Below, piece by piece: positions 46,787 through 55,694 of a stretch of 64,000 bases of DNA. Under the pieces are notes generated by a model. It was not told the origin of the DNA and made no database searches. It saw only the letters and a list, made by a program, of their open reading frames with translations. A program made the position numbers and the translations under genes. The stretch covers positions 310,001-374,000 of the forward strand of contig NZ_CP007452.1 of NCBI RefSeq assembly GCF_000597865.1, written 5' to 3'. This stretch comes from Peptoclostridium acidaminophilum DSM 3953. GTDB lineage: Bacteria; Bacillota; Clostridia; Peptostreptococcales; Peptostreptococcaceae. The stretch's first letter is position 1. Every line of letters starts with the position of its first letter.

Positions 46787-47068
46787 ATGTCTGATTCTAC
46801 GCAGAAAATTACGCTGGACTTGCCATGTAATTTAGTCGAAGAAATAAACAAAACAATGAGGGCAGATATGAAAGACATATCGGAATTCTTCAGAGAAGCC
46901 GCCAAGATGTATCTGTTAAGACAGAGACAAAGAGACCAGATAAGAAACGAAATGATTTCAGGCTATAGTGAAATGGCCAGCATCAACCTTGCACTTGCCG
47001 AGATGGGTTTTGCCAGAGACATGTCTTCCTTAGTGACTTATGAAAGGAAGATGGCTAAGAGTGAGTAG
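46787..47068 (+). CDS. ndoAI: MazE-type antitoxin (EndoAI-like, ribbon-helix-helix)
   Basis: 93 residues. N-terminal ribbon-helix-helix DNA-binding part ([20 protein letters not shown]), then a helical tail ([20 protein letters not shown]) that in EndoAI wraps the toxin. It neutralises and probably co-represses with the toxin encoded next. ATG after GAGGAGGCGG. 31 bases after alr; the end overlaps the toxin start. Confidence 0.88.
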   Translation: MSDSTQKITLDLPCNLVEEINKTMRADMKDISEFFREAAKMYLLRQRQRDQIRNEMISGYSEMASINLALAEMGFARDMSSLVTYERKMAKSE

Positions 47069-47441
47069 TGCTGATATAAAAGAAGGCATTAAAGACTTAA
47101 AAAGAGGCGACATATATTATGCCGACCTCAGCCCGGTAATAGGGTCTGAGCAGGGCGGAGTAAGACCTGTGCTTATAGTACAAAACGACATAGGGAACAA
47201 GTACAGTCCTACTGTCATAGTAGCCGCCATAACAGCCAAGATAGACAAGGCCAAGCTCCCGACACATGTGGAGATAAAGGCCAACGAGTACGGCTTGGTA
47301 AAGAATTCGGTGGTGCTGCTTGAGCAGATCAGGACTATAGACAAGAGAAGACTCAGAGAAAAGATTGGAAGCTTCGACGAAAAACTAATGCTCAAGGTTG
47401 ACGAAGCTCTTCAGATAAGCCTTGGTCTTATGGAAATCTAG
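47061..47441 (+). CDS. ndoA: MazF-type endoribonuclease toxin (EndoA)
   Basis: Sequence-specific mRNA interferase, 126 residues, very close to Bacillus Endo[60 protein letters not shown] and [16 protein letters not shown] are typical; the basic/Thr active site (Arg, Thr) is kept. The frame opens at 47040; GTG at 47061 with GGAAGA upstream is chosen, with an 8-base overlap with the antitoxin. Terminator follows. Confidence 0.92.
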   Translation: MSSADIKEGIKDLKRGDIYYADLSPVIGSEQGGVRPVLIVQNDIGNKYSPTVIVAAITAKIDKAKLPTHVEIKANEYGLVKNSVVLLEQIRTIDKRRLREKIGSFDEKLMLKVDEALQISLGLMEI

Positions 47442-47444
47442 TAA

Positions 47445-47496
47445 AAAAAGCCGAAAATATCATCCTTGAAAATCATGATGATATTTTCGGCTTTTT
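47445..47496 (+). terminator. Terminator after the toxin gene
   Basis: Perfect 20-bp stem (47445-47464 with 47477-47496) ending in five Ts, 12-base loop; A-rich on the other side, so it may also act in reverse. Confidence 0.92.
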
Positions 47497-47504
47497 CATT
47501 GAAA

Positions 47505-47534
47505 TGTACATGATTGCTTTCTTGATTCTATAAT
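47505..47534 (+). promoter_or_regulatory. Weak promoter candidate for the GH26-like gene
   Basis: TGTACA (47505-47510), 18 bases, TATAAT (47529-47534). A second TATAAT at 47541 lacks a good -35 box. Confidence 0.35.
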
Positions 47535-47589
47535 TTAGGATATAATATTTCTATGATGAAAAATAAAAATGAAAACCGGAGGGATAGGG

Positions 47590-49221
47590 TTGAAAAGGTT
47601 AGCATCTATATTAATTTCAGTAATCCTGTTTTTTGCCTGTATACCGCTTGAGGAGTCGCATGCCGAAGCAGTGAGCGGAAAACGGGACTTCGTATCGTAC
47701 AATCTCGGATTTGTCTGCAAAATACCCCTTGCAATGCAGGAGAAGGGGTCAATAGAGGATGTCTCCGCAAGGCTCGAGGGAGCGGATGGCAGCAGGATAT
47801 ACATATACAGCCAGGACATAAAGGGCATGTCGCCCCAGACATACATATACTACAGCAACAAGCAGATAAGGGCGGGCCGCGGAGGCTTTACTATGCTTAA
47901 TGAGCGCACTACTACACTTGCAAACAGCGCAAAGGCATACGAATTCCTGTATCAAAGGGATATCATAGAAAACATCGAAAACGACAAGAATATATATTTC
48001 GAGATAAATGCAGTATACCCTCAGTTCAATCGTGTGCTGACTTTTTGGGTAAAGACAGACAGCGCCAATCTCGACTACTACACCCAGATGGCAAGGGACA
48101 TGGCCTCGTCGGCATGGCTGTTTGAAAAGGGAGTAAAAACCCAGAGGGCGCCTTATGTGCAAAGGGACATTGACCTAAAGGGAAAGAGCACAAGGCTCAA
48201 GATAGGCAAGGACAGCATGATGTGGGGAATAATGCATCCGCACAATCTCGACGGAGCTGACTACACGTCGAACCTGGCACCGTTTGAGAAAAGCATAGGC
48301 AAGAAGTTTGAGTTCCTGATGACTTATTCGGATTTCAACAACAAGGTCAACCTCAAAGAGGTACAGGAAGTTTACGATGACGAGAGGGTTATGATGCTTA
48401 CATGGCAGCCATGGGTGTACATAGACAAGACTCAGAATGAAAACATAGAAAGCGAAAGCGACGTACTAATACCCGAGATAGTAAAGGGCAAGTATGACGA
48501 CTACATAAGAAGCTGGGCAAGGGACATTAAAAGCGTTGGCGAGCCTGTGTTCGTAAGATTCGCAAACGAGATGAACGGCGACTGGGATCCATGGTGCGCA
48601 TGGTTTTTTGGAAAGGATACAGAGCTTTACAACGAGGCATGGAATAGGATTGAGAGGATATTCCACGAAGAAGGCGCCGACAATGCGCAGTTTGTATGGA
48701 ACCCTCATGACAGGTCATACCCAGACTTTGATTGGAACAGCCCCCATATGTACTATCCGGGAGATGAGCATGTCGACTGGGTAGGGCTTACAGGCTACAA
48801 CAACGGCACCTCGTTCTCGGGTGATGTCTGGAGGGAGTTTGGGGACATATACCAGCCCGTATATGACGACTACATGAAGCATTATCGTGAAAAGCCATTC
48901 ATGATAACCGAGTTTTCCTGCAATGAAGATGGAGGAGACAAGGCGGCGTGGATAAGAAATGGATTTTCCAGCTTTGCCAACATGCCAAACATAAAGGCTG
49001 CAGTATGGTTCAACCAGATTGACACCCGCTGGCTCTACAACATAGATTCCTCAGAGGCTTCATTAAACGCTTTCAAGGAATCGCTGCTGCAGAATCCTCT
49101 TTTTTCATTAAAGAACGTATACAAGGAAGAAGCGCTTCAAACTCAAGATGAAGAAAACATACAAAATGAATCAAAGCAGCAGCAGGAAAAAACAGAATCC
49201 CAAAAAACAGCAAAGAAATAG
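47590..49221 (+). CDS. Secreted glycoside hydrolase, GH26-like (beta-mannanase family)
   Basis: 543 residues. Signal peptide at about 1-27 (LASILISVILFFACIPLEES), a non-catalytic N-terminal region (about 30-195), then a GH26-like barrel (about 205-500) and a Gln/Glu/Lys-rich tail. The acid/base glutamate fits Glu327 in RFANEMNGDWDPW and the nucleophile Glu441 in FMITEFSCNEDG, 114 residues apart as expected for the family. HPHNLDGADY and WVGLTGYNNGT are further barrel blocks. TTG start at 47590 after CGGAGGGAT. Next to wall-polymer genes, so a native glycan may be the substrate. This is inference. Confidence 0.82.
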   Translation: MKRLASILISVILFFACIPLEESHAEAVSGKRDFVSYNLGFVCKIPLAMQEKGSIEDVSARLEGADGSRIYIYSQDIKGMSPQTYIYYSNKQIRAGRGGFTMLNERTTTLANSAKAYEFLYQRDIIENIENDKNIYFEINAVYPQFNRVLTFWVKTDSANLDYYTQMARDMASSAWLFEKGVKTQRAPYVQRDIDLKGKSTRLKIGKDSMMWGIMHPHNLDGADYTSNLAPFEKSIGKKFEFLMTYSDFNNKVNLKEVQEVYDDERVMMLTWQPWVYIDKTQNENIESESDVLIPEIVKGKYDDYIRSWARDIKSVGEPVFVRFANEMNGDWDPWCAWFFGKDTELYNEAWNRIERIFHEEGADNAQFVWNPHDRSYPDFDWNSPHMYYPGDEHVDWVGLTGYNNGTSFSGDVWREFGDIYQPVYDDYMKHYREKPFMITEFSCNEDGGDKAAWIRNGFSSFANMPNIKAAVWFNQIDTRWLYNIDSSEASLNAFKESLLQNPLFSLKNVYKEEALQTQDEENIQNESKQQQEKTESQKTAKK

Positions 49222-49231
49222 GAGCTGATGT

Positions 49232-49726
49232 GTGATGTCCTTAAAAAATTCAAAAGTCAAAATACCGATTACAATAGCGTGCATAGTCGCGGCCATGGGA
49301 TGTGTGGCAGTTGCGGCCTCAGGTGATGCGGGCACAAGCGACGATCCCCTGGTTACAAAGTCGTATGTCGACAAGAAGATTGAGGATATTAGCCTCTATA
49401 TAGATGAAAAGCTCTCAAGCGGTTCGCAAAGCACTGGAAGCTCTTCGGGCCCGGCAGCCCAGGAGGCCATAGAAGTAGTTGAGGTGGAATCGGGAGACAG
49501 CATAGTACTCCAGGCCGGAAGTCAGATAATATTAAGAGGTGGCAGCGGCTCTATAATAGACAGCAAGCAGGGCGGCATAGCAGACCTTACGCAGGGAATA
49601 GACCTTAGAAAGGGCTATGAGGCGCCTGCAAACCATCTGCTTATGGTTCCAAGGAGCGACGGAAGAGGCGTGTACGCCAAGACGGACTGCATATTCATGG
49701 TGATGGGAAAATACGAAGTTAAATAG
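49232..49726 (+). CDS. Small exported or membrane-anchored protein of unknown function
   Basis: 164 residues, function not recognised. An N-terminal hydrophobic helix (IPITIACIVAAMGCVAVAAS, about 12-31) is followed by a short coiled stretch with DPLVTKSYVDKKIEDISLYI, a Ser/Gly linker, and a beta-rich C-terminal part (VVEVESGDSIVLQAGSQIIL, DLRKGYEAPANHLLMVPRSD). Start GTG 49232, 7 bases after GGAG; ATG 49235 is the alternative. 10 bases after the GH26-like gene and followed by a terminator, so the two probably work together. Confidence 0.8.
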   Translation: MMSLKNSKVKIPITIACIVAAMGCVAVAASGDAGTSDDPLVTKSYVDKKIEDISLYIDEKLSSGSQSTGSSSGPAAQEAIEVVEVESGDSIVLQAGSQIILRGGSGSIIDSKQGGIADLTQGIDLRKGYEAPANHLLMVPRSDGRGVYAKTDCIFMVMGKYEVK

Positions 49727-49738
49727 CAATTTGTGTGC

Positions 49739-49766
49739 AACAGGGGTATAAAAGCCCCTGTTTTTA
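49739..49766 (+). terminator. Terminator before the DUF5693-like gene
   Basis: AACAGGGG / CCCCTGTT stem, eight-base loop TATAAAAG, T5 tail. Confidence 0.9.
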
Positions 49767-49817
49767 TTGTATAATTAAATGGTTTGATTTATGTTTTGGT
49801 GAGAGGATGATTTATTA

Positions 49818-51197
49818 ATGCTTAAAATAAGAAAACATATGGCTATATTTTTAGTAATAGGAATACTATCTTCGATGTTTTTGCTCTCAGGCAGGATTGG
49901 GGTAGAAAAAAACTATAAGAACGTGGATATAACGCTTGATTATGAGTCAATATTAAACATGGCGGCGGATTCCAAGGATCATGACATCGACTACTTTTTA
50001 AAGGAATTCAAAAAGCTTGGCGCTTCTTCAGCTGCAATAAACGAAGCCACGCTCAGCTCGCTTGAGGAAGACAAGGAACTCAAGGTGGATGTGGAGCTTG
50101 ACGGCTACGACTTGATGGTGAGCGCGGACAAGCAGATGATTGATTTTATAGCATCAGGCTTTGAAAAGAAGCTGGGAAGCGGCAGCGTTGAGCTTGTAGA
50201 CGAAGGTACTTTACGAGTACCTGGCAGCAGGGCAGACTATATATATGATGAAACTATAGTAAAAGACAGTGAAGGCAAGTATGTAGGAAAGAAAAAAATA
50301 GGAGTGGGCTCAAAGAAGGAATTCATAGGGCTGGGCTTCCTAAAGAGAGATACAGACCGCATCCAGAATGCGGGACTTGAAGTGATTCCAAGACCAATAT
50401 ACACATCGCAGTATGAGGATGAAAAAAGCATTGCGGTGTATTTTGAAGCCTTGGATAGCAATGGAATAAAACCAAGATACATAATGTTTACGGGAGATGA
50501 GATACTCGGCGGAGCTGAGCATTCGGATGTGCTGGCAAAGGAGCTCAAAAGAAGGGGCATAATAGCGGCAATGATTGAGAGCTCGGTGCAAAGAGAGCAT
50601 ATTGAGCAGGACGGCCTTAATCAGCTGGTGCAGAAGATGGATTACAATTCCACGAGAGTTTTCAACGTCTGGGATTACATTCAGAAAAGATATGACTATC
50701 AGATACCGTTTCACAGGAACGGTCAGGAGGTTATGAATTCAATATATAGAGCGGTGGTGGAAAGGAACATAAGGGTTGTGTACTTCAAGCCTTTCATTGA
50801 CAGCAGGGATAGATACGTGACAGACATGTCGATATATGCAGACAGATTCAATGAGCTTGAAGACAGGCTTGGAAGCCACGGCATAAAAATAGCCGATGTA
50901 AAGCCACTGGGACTCAATGATCCCAGCAGATACATTAAGCTGCTTTCCGCTATTGGAATAGTGGCAGCCGGCTTTGTGCTGCTCGAGAACATCATCAATG
51001 TCAGAGGCAGGATATACGACATGGCGTTTTATGCCATTGCGGCAGTGACGGCCGCGCCATATGCCCTTAACATAGCTACGGACACGATGGACAAGCTGTA
51101 TGCGCTCATGGCGTCAATAATATTCCCTTCGCTCGCCATGGTGGCCTTGCTGAACGTGGTGAAAAAGATATGCGATGCAAAAAAAGGGAGAATTTAA
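49818..51197 (+). CDS. DUF5693-like membrane protein, N-terminal part
   Basis: 459 residues. One N-terminal helix (MAIFLVIGILSSMFLLSG), a large outside domain (about 30-375), then three or more helices to the end. The pattern (GASSAAINEATLSSLEEDKE, LDSNGIKPRYIMFTGDEILG, RVFNVWDYIQKRYDYQIPF) matches the DUF5693 proteins encoded beside csaB in Clostridia. The family is normally longer: the missing C-terminal membrane part is encoded in the -1 frame by the next ORF, and an A_AAA_AAA heptamer (51179-51185) sits 9 bases before this stop. This may be one protein made by frameshifting, a recent break, or a sequencing error. Confidence 0.75.
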   Translation: MLKIRKHMAIFLVIGILSSMFLLSGRIGVEKNYKNVDITLDYESILNMAADSKDHDIDYFLKEFKKLGASSAAINEATLSSLEEDKELKVDVELDGYDLMVSADKQMIDFIASGFEKKLGSGSVELVDEGTLRVPGSRADYIYDETIVKDSEGKYVGKKKIGVGSKKEFIGLGFLKRDTDRIQNAGLEVIPRPIYTSQYEDEKSIAVYFEALDSNGIKPRYIMFTGDEILGGAEHSDVLAKELKRRGIIAAMIESSVQREHIEQDGLNQLVQKMDYNSTRVFNVWDYIQKRYDYQIPFHRNGQEVMNSIYRAVVERNIRVVYFKPFIDSRDRYVTDMSIYADRFNELEDRLGSHGIKIADVKPLGLNDPSRYIKLLSAIGIVAAGFVLLENIINVRGRIYDMAFYAIAAVTAAPYALNIATDTMDKLYALMASIIFPSLAMVALLNVVKKICDAKKGRI

Positions 51198-51889
51198 GGA
51201 TAAAGGACATAGTACTGGAAAGCTCCTTGATTCTCATTGCGATATCACTCATTTCGCTTGCCGGAGCCGTATCAGAGGATGCGCTGCTCTCGCATTCGAA
51301 ATATATGCTTGAAATGGACCTTTTCAGAGGGGTAAAGCTTTCTCAGGTGGGTCCTATAGGAATTACGTTCCTGGCGTATATCTCGATATTCGGCTACAGG
51401 AGGAGCGAAGATAAAAGGGGTCTTTACTGGAGTGAGATAAAGCTATTCCTGAGCGAGAATATAAGAGTAATACACATGGCCATTCTGGGAGCGATAGCTG
51501 TCGCTGCGATAGTATATATATCCAGAATGGGGCATGAAACCAACATAGAACCTTCATCACTTGAGATACTCGGAAGAAACATACTTGAGATGATATTCCA
51601 GGCCAGGCCGAGAACCAAAGCCATACTGCTTGCACATCCGGCGCTTCTGCTGCTGATATTCATGGCATACAAGAAATGCTGCTGCTGGAGCCTGCCACTG
51701 CTGGCACTTGCGGTTTCAATAGGACAGGGCAATATAGTAAACACTTTTTCGCATCTTAGAACGCCTATATACCTTTCTGTCTACAGGACCGTATATGAAA
51801 CAGGACTGGGAATACTTATAGGAGCTTTGGCAGTTGCAATACTAAAGGGAGTATGGGATTATGTTCAAAGGAGAAAAGAGAATGCGTAG
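51170..51889 (+). CDS. DUF5693-like membrane protein, C-terminal part (-1 frame continuation)
   Basis: 239 residues with about seven hydrophobic segments. It holds the EMDLFRGVKLSQVGPIGITF block expected in the second half of DUF5693 proteins, and KTIYLSVYRTVYE-like helices near its end (TPIYLSVYRTVYETGLGILI). The ATG at 51170 overlaps the upstream ORF by 28 bases and has only GGTG as a binding site, so it might be read by coupling; alternatively reading enters by -1 slippage at 51179-51185. It overlaps csaB by 8 bases. Confidence 0.7.
   Translation: MRCKKRENLRIKDIVLESSLILIAISLISLAGAVSEDALLSHSKYMLEMDLFRGVKLSQVGPIGITFLAYISIFGYRRSEDKRGLYWSEIKLFLSENIRVIHMAILGAIAVAAIVYISRMGHETNIEPSSLEILGRNILEMIFQARPRTKAILLAHPALLLLIFMAYKKCCCWSLPLLALAVSIGQGNIVNTFSHLRTPIYLSVYRTVYETGLGILIGALAVAILKGVWDYVQRRKENA
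51179..51185 (+). promoter_or_regulatory. Candidate -1 ribosomal frameshift heptamer (A_AAA_AAA)
   Basis: Seven As placed so that the zero-frame codons are GCA AAA AAA GGG; a -1 slip continues as AGG GAG AAT in the frame of the next ORF. The zero-frame stop TAA is at 51195. No strong stimulatory Shine-Dalgarno or stem was confirmed. RNA polymerase slippage on A7 is also possible. Confidence 0.5.
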
Positions 51890-53045
51890 AGTTCTTGTCA
51901 GCGGCTACTACGGATTCAATAACGCAGGAGACGAGGCAATACTAAAGGCGCTTATAGAAGGAATAAGAGGCGCGCAGGACGAGTGTGAAATCGTGGTGCT
52001 TTCGCAGCATCCAAGGTTTACAGCACAAAAGCACAATGTCAAATCAGCCATGAGGATGAACATATTCAGGCTGCTGTGGGAGATAAAAAAATGCGACCTG
52101 CTAATAAGCGGGGGAGGTTCTCTGCTCCAGGATGTCACATCAAAAAGGTCGATACTCTACTACCTTGCCATAATATATGCAGCCAAGCTCATGGGCAAGA
52201 GTGTAATGATATATTCCCAGGGCATAGGGCCTGTAAGCAGGTCGTCGAACCGGAGATTCCTCAAAAAAGCCTTGAGCATGGTAGATTTTATCAACGTCAG
52301 AGACGAAAAGTCAAAGAGCGAGCTGCAGGAGATGGGCATAGACAACGAGATACTCGTAACTGCAGACGCGGTTTTCGGCATGAGCAGGCCCAGCCTGGAC
52401 AAGGGCGCAGCCGCAATAGAAAGGCTCAATATAAAAAAAGGCAAGCGTCTTGTAGGCATATCAATGAGGCCATGGAAGGACAATGACGAAATATCTGAAA
52501 AGTTCAGCCAGCTGTGCAAAAGCATGGCAGCAGAGCAGGGTTGCGAAATTGTATTGCTGCCGTTCCACTTCTACTCCGACCTGGAGATAATGGATATGGT
52601 ATACCAAAAGCTTGACAGCGAAACCAGAAAAAGTGTACACGTGCTGAGGGAGTACCTGCATGTGGAGGACTACCTTTCGCTTATAGGAAATCTTGACATG
52701 TTCATAGGCATGAGGCTTCATGGACTCATATTTTCAGTGCTTATGGGAGTGCCGGTGGTGGGGATATCGTACGATCCCAAGATAGATAGCTTCATGTCAT
52801 CCATAGGCAAAAAAAGCACGACTGATGTTTTAAATTTAAATTTTAATGATATAATAAATGAAGTGGAAAAAATACTTCTGAATTTCGACACAGAAAAAGG
52901 GCTTATGGATTCCAGAGCAATAGAGCTCTCTGCAAAGGTAAAAAACCACAACATGGCTCTTGGAAAATTGATTAAATCAAGCGGGCAAAGGTGGGATAGC
53001 ATTGAAAAGGCTGAAGATTCTAGGCGTGCCAATAGACAAAGTTGA
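51882..53045 (+). CDS. csaB: Polysaccharide pyruvyl transferase CsaB
   Basis: Adds ketal-pyruvate to the ManNAc of secondary wall polymer, creating the ligand for SLH domains. 387 residues. VSGYYGFNNAGDEAILKALI at the N-terminus, LLISGGGSLLQDVTSKRSIL, YSQGIGPVSRSSNRRFLKKA, ADAVFGM, and MRLHGLIFSVLMGVPVVGIS are CsaB hallmarks. ATG at 51882 after AGGAG, overlapping the previous ORF by 8 bases. The SLH protein at 13.8 kb is a plausible client. Confidence 0.93.
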   Translation: MRRVLVSGYYGFNNAGDEAILKALIEGIRGAQDECEIVVLSQHPRFTAQKHNVKSAMRMNIFRLLWEIKKCDLLISGGGSLLQDVTSKRSILYYLAIIYAAKLMGKSVMIYSQGIGPVSRSSNRRFLKKALSMVDFINVRDEKSKSELQEMGIDNEILVTADAVFGMSRPSLDKGAAAIERLNIKKGKRLVGISMRPWKDNDEISEKFSQLCKSMAAEQGCEIVLLPFHFYSDLEIMDMVYQKLDSETRKSVHVLREYLHVEDYLSLIGNLDMFIGMRLHGLIFSVLMGVPVVGISYDPKIDSFMSSIGKKSTTDVLNLNFNDIINEVEKILLNFDTEKGLMDSRAIELSAKVKNHNMALGKLIKSSGQRWDSIEKAEDSRRANRQS

Positions 53046-53751
53046 CATGGATTCCGCCCTTTCTAGGGTGGCGGACTGCCTGAGGCAGAAAAAAAAATGC
53101 GTGGTATGCACGCCCAACAGTGAGATAGTGATGCTTGCGCAAACTAGCGGCGAGCTGAGAAACTTTATAGAGACGGCGGACCTTGTGGTGCCAGACGGCA
53201 TAGGACTTGTCCTGGCATCGCGGATTGTTAAAAAGCCGCTGAGTGAAAGGGTCACCGGCATAGACCTTATGGACAGGATACTCGCTTACTGCAGTGAAAA
53301 CGGCAAGTCTGTCTTCATAATGGGAAGCAAGCCGGGAGTAGCCGAGAAGGCTGCACAGAACATATCGGAGAAATTCAAGAATATCAAGTTTGCAGGAACA
53401 CACCACGGCTATTTCAAAGGTTACCATACTGGCGTTGAAAACAGTACTGAAGAAGACGAGGTCATAGAAAAGATAAACGCTGCAAAGCCGGACGTGCTTT
53501 TTGTGGCCATGGGAGCCCCAAAGCAGGAGCTCTGGATAGCAAAACACAGGGACAGGCTGGGCTCTAACATTATAATGGGAGTTGGCGGAAGCGCTGATGT
53601 TTATGCAGGCGAGGTGCAAAGGGCGCCCGCGGCATATCAGAGGCTCGGGCTGGAATGGCTTTACAGGCTCATGAAGGAGCCATGGAGATATAAGAGGATG
53701 ATGGCGCTGCCTGCTTTCGTGGTTGAGGTCATCAAAAGAGGCGAAAATTAA
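53002..53751 (+). CDS. tagA: WecG/TagA/CpsF family N-acetylmannosaminyltransferase
   Basis: Transfers ManNAc from UDP-ManNAc onto the undecaprenyl-PP-GlcNAc made by TagO. 249 residues, full length. TPNSEIVMLAQTSGELRNFI, LVVPDGIGLVLASRI, RVTGIDLMD, IMGSKPGVAEKAA and FVAMGAPKQELWI with GVGGSADVYAGEVQRAP are diagnostic. TTG start at 53002 inside the end of csaB, after AAAGGTGGGA, so the two are translationally coupled. Confidence 0.94.
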   Translation: MKRLKILGVPIDKVDMDSALSRVADCLRQKKKCVVCTPNSEIVMLAQTSGELRNFIETADLVVPDGIGLVLASRIVKKPLSERVTGIDLMDRILAYCSENGKSVFIMGSKPGVAEKAAQNISEKFKNIKFAGTHHGYFKGYHTGVENSTEEDEVIEKINAAKPDVLFVAMGAPKQELWIAKHRDRLGSNIIMGVGGSADVYAGEVQRAPAAYQRLGLEWLYRLMKEPWRYKRMMALPAFVVEVIKRGEN

Positions 53752-53777
53752 TAGACTAGCTTGGGAGGTTTTACTAA

Positions 53778-54605
53778 ATGAGGGACCATAATGAGCTGAC
53801 TAGCGTTGCCGCTAACGTCAGAAGAAACATAATAGAGATGCTTCATGAGTCGGGCTCGGGGCATCCGGGCGGTTCGCTGTCTGCGGTTGAGATAGTCACT
53901 GCTTTATATTTCGACGAAATGAACATAGACCCTGAAAATCCAAACAAGGAAAACAGGGACAGGTTTGTGCTTTCAAAAGGACATGCCGCTCCTGTAATAT
54001 ACAGCGTTCTGGCTGAGAGAAAATATTTCGACAAGTCCGAGCTGATGAAGCTTAGAAAGACGGGAGCAATGCTGCAGGGACACCCTGACATGAAAGGCAC
54101 GCCGGGAATAGAAATGTCCACAGGCTCGCTCGGACAAGGCTTTTCTGCGGCCTGCGGAATGGCAATGGCATCGAAGCTTGACGGCTCGCCTTGGAGAGTG
54201 TACGCGCTCCTGGGAGACGGAGAGGTTCAGGAAGGCCTTGTGTGGGAGGCGGCAATGAGCGCTGCTCACTATAAGCTTGACAACATTGTGGCGTTCCTTG
54301 ACAACAACGGACTACAAATAGACGGCAAGAATGAAGAGGTGCTCGGGGTTGATCCTCTTGCTGAAAAATTCAAGGCTTTCGGCTGGAACGTGTTTGAAAT
54401 TGACGGGCACGACTTCGATCAGATATTTACGGCTCTTGACGCTGCCAAGTCGGCGGCGGGAAGGCCAACCATGATAGTATCCAAGACTGTAAAGGGCAAG
54501 GGCGTTTCGTTCATGGAAAATCAGGCAGGCTGGCATGGAAAGGCGCCAAACGCGCAGGAGAGAGAAATTGCCTTGAGAGATTTGGGAGGAAGATGTGATG
54601 AGTAA
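53778..54605 (+). CDS. tktA: Transketolase, N-terminal subunit
   Basis: Thiamine-diphosphate-binding half of a two-gene transketolase, 275 residues. SGHPGGSLSAVEIVTALYFD, LSKGHAAPVIYSVLAERKYF, STGSLGQGFSAACGMAMASK and the ThDP/Mg motif LLGDGEVQEGLVWEAAMSAA then LDNIVAFLDNNG are present. Split transketolases are usual in Clostridia and archaea. ATG after GGGAGG; overlaps the second subunit by 8 bases. Confidence 0.95.
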   Translation: MRDHNELTSVAANVRRNIIEMLHESGSGHPGGSLSAVEIVTALYFDEMNIDPENPNKENRDRFVLSKGHAAPVIYSVLAERKYFDKSELMKLRKTGAMLQGHPDMKGTPGIEMSTGSLGQGFSAACGMAMASKLDGSPWRVYALLGDGEVQEGLVWEAAMSAAHYKLDNIVAFLDNNGLQIDGKNEEVLGVDPLAEKFKAFGWNVFEIDGHDFDQIFTALDAAKSAAGRPTMIVSKTVKGKGVSFMENQAGWHGKAPNAQEREIALRDLGGRCDE

Positions 54606-55536
54606 AATAGCCACAAGAGACGCATACGGCAAGGCTCTTGCCAAGCTGGGACAACAGAATTCTAAGGTAGTAGTACTTGACGCCGACCTTTCAAAGTCGA
54701 CAAAGACGGCCGATTTCAAGGAAATTTTCCCTGAAAGATTCTTCAACATGGGTATAGCCGAGGCAAACCTCATGGGGGCATCGGCAGGCCTTGCAGCTGC
54801 AGGAAAGATTCCTTTCGCATCGACATTTGCAGTGTTCGCCTCGGGCAGGGGCTTTGAAATAATAAGAAACTCAATATGCTATCCAAAGCTGAATGTAAAG
54901 ATATGCGCAACTCACGCAGGCATAACCGTGGGCGAGGACGGAGCTTCCCACCAGGCGCTTGAAGACATATCAATAATGAGGTCTCTTCCAAACATGAGCG
55001 TTATAGTGCCGGCTGACGGCGTTGAGACTGAAAAGGTAATATTCTCAATAGCCGAATACAGCGGCCCTGTATATACAAGACTTGGAAGGTCGGGAGTGCC
55101 TACTATATTCTCCGACGACTACGAGTTCGTGCTTGGAAAAGGCGTTCAGCTTACAGATGGCGACGACGTCGCTATAATAGCATGCGGCATAATGGTTGCC
55201 GAGTCTCTTGAAGCAGCAAAGCTTCTTGAGGAAAAAGGCATAAAGGCGAGGGTAATCAATATGTCGTCTATAAAGCCAATAGATTCAGAACTGATAGTAA
55301 AGGCGGCAAGAGAGACGGGTGCCATCGTGACTGCAGAAGAGCACAATATAATAGGCGGGCTTGGAAGCGCAGTAGCAGAAGTGCTTGTTGAGGAGTATCC
55401 GGTGCCAGTTAAGAGAGTCGGAGTTAACGACACATTCGGCGAGTCGGGAGACCCTAAAGAGCTTGTAGTAAAATACGGTCTGACTGCAAATGACATAGTG
55501 CAAGCAGCCATAAAGGCCATAGAAAGAAAAAGATAA
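54598..55536 (+). CDS. tktB: Transketolase, C-terminal subunit
   Basis: Second half of the split transketolase, 312 residues. ATRDAYGKALAKLGQQNSKV, DLSKSTKTADF, RFFNMGIAEANLMGASAGLA (catalytic Glu), THAGITVGEDGASHQALEDI and the C-terminal ITAEEHN-like block (VTAEEHNIIGGLGSAVAEVL). The ATG at 54598 follows GGGAGGA; an adjacent GTG at 54595 is possible. With fsa/transaldolase and rpiB it covers most non-oxidative pentose phosphate steps. Confidence 0.95.
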   Translation: MSKIATRDAYGKALAKLGQQNSKVVVLDADLSKSTKTADFKEIFPERFFNMGIAEANLMGASAGLAAAGKIPFASTFAVFASGRGFEIIRNSICYPKLNVKICATHAGITVGEDGASHQALEDISIMRSLPNMSVIVPADGVETEKVIFSIAEYSGPVYTRLGRSGVPTIFSDDYEFVLGKGVQLTDGDDVAIIACGIMVAESLEAAKLLEEKGIKARVINMSSIKPIDSELIVKAARETGAIVTAEEHNIIGGLGSAVAEVLVEEYPVPVKRVGVNDTFGESGDPKELVVKYGLTANDIVQAAIKAIERKR

Positions 55537-55538
55537 TC

Positions 55539-55592
55539 AAAGCACTTATGGTGCTTTTAACAAAATGAGACTTCCTGGAGTCTCATTTTGTT
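55539..55592 (+). terminator. Tandem terminators after the transketolase operon
   Basis: First stem AAAGCAC / GTGCTTT (55539-55545, 55551-55557); second, stronger stem of 14 bp, AACAAAATGAGACT / AGTCTCATTTTGTT (55559-55572, 55579-55592) with loop TCCTGG. Confidence 0.85.
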
Positions 55593-55658
55593 TTCCGGAG
55601 CATTAAGCCTAAATAGAGTGATTTAAAATAATAAATATAAAAAAATTGAGTTTATGTT

Positions 55659-55689
55659 TTGAACTATATGTGCAGGGTATATGTATAAT
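55659..55689 (+). promoter_or_regulatory. Promoter candidate of the ncRNA
   Basis: TTGAAC (55659-55664), 19 bases, TATAAT (55684-55689). Spacing is long, but the -10 box is perfect and places the start near 55695, exactly where the RNA's closing stem begins. Confidence 0.5.
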
Positions 55690-55694
55690 GAAAA

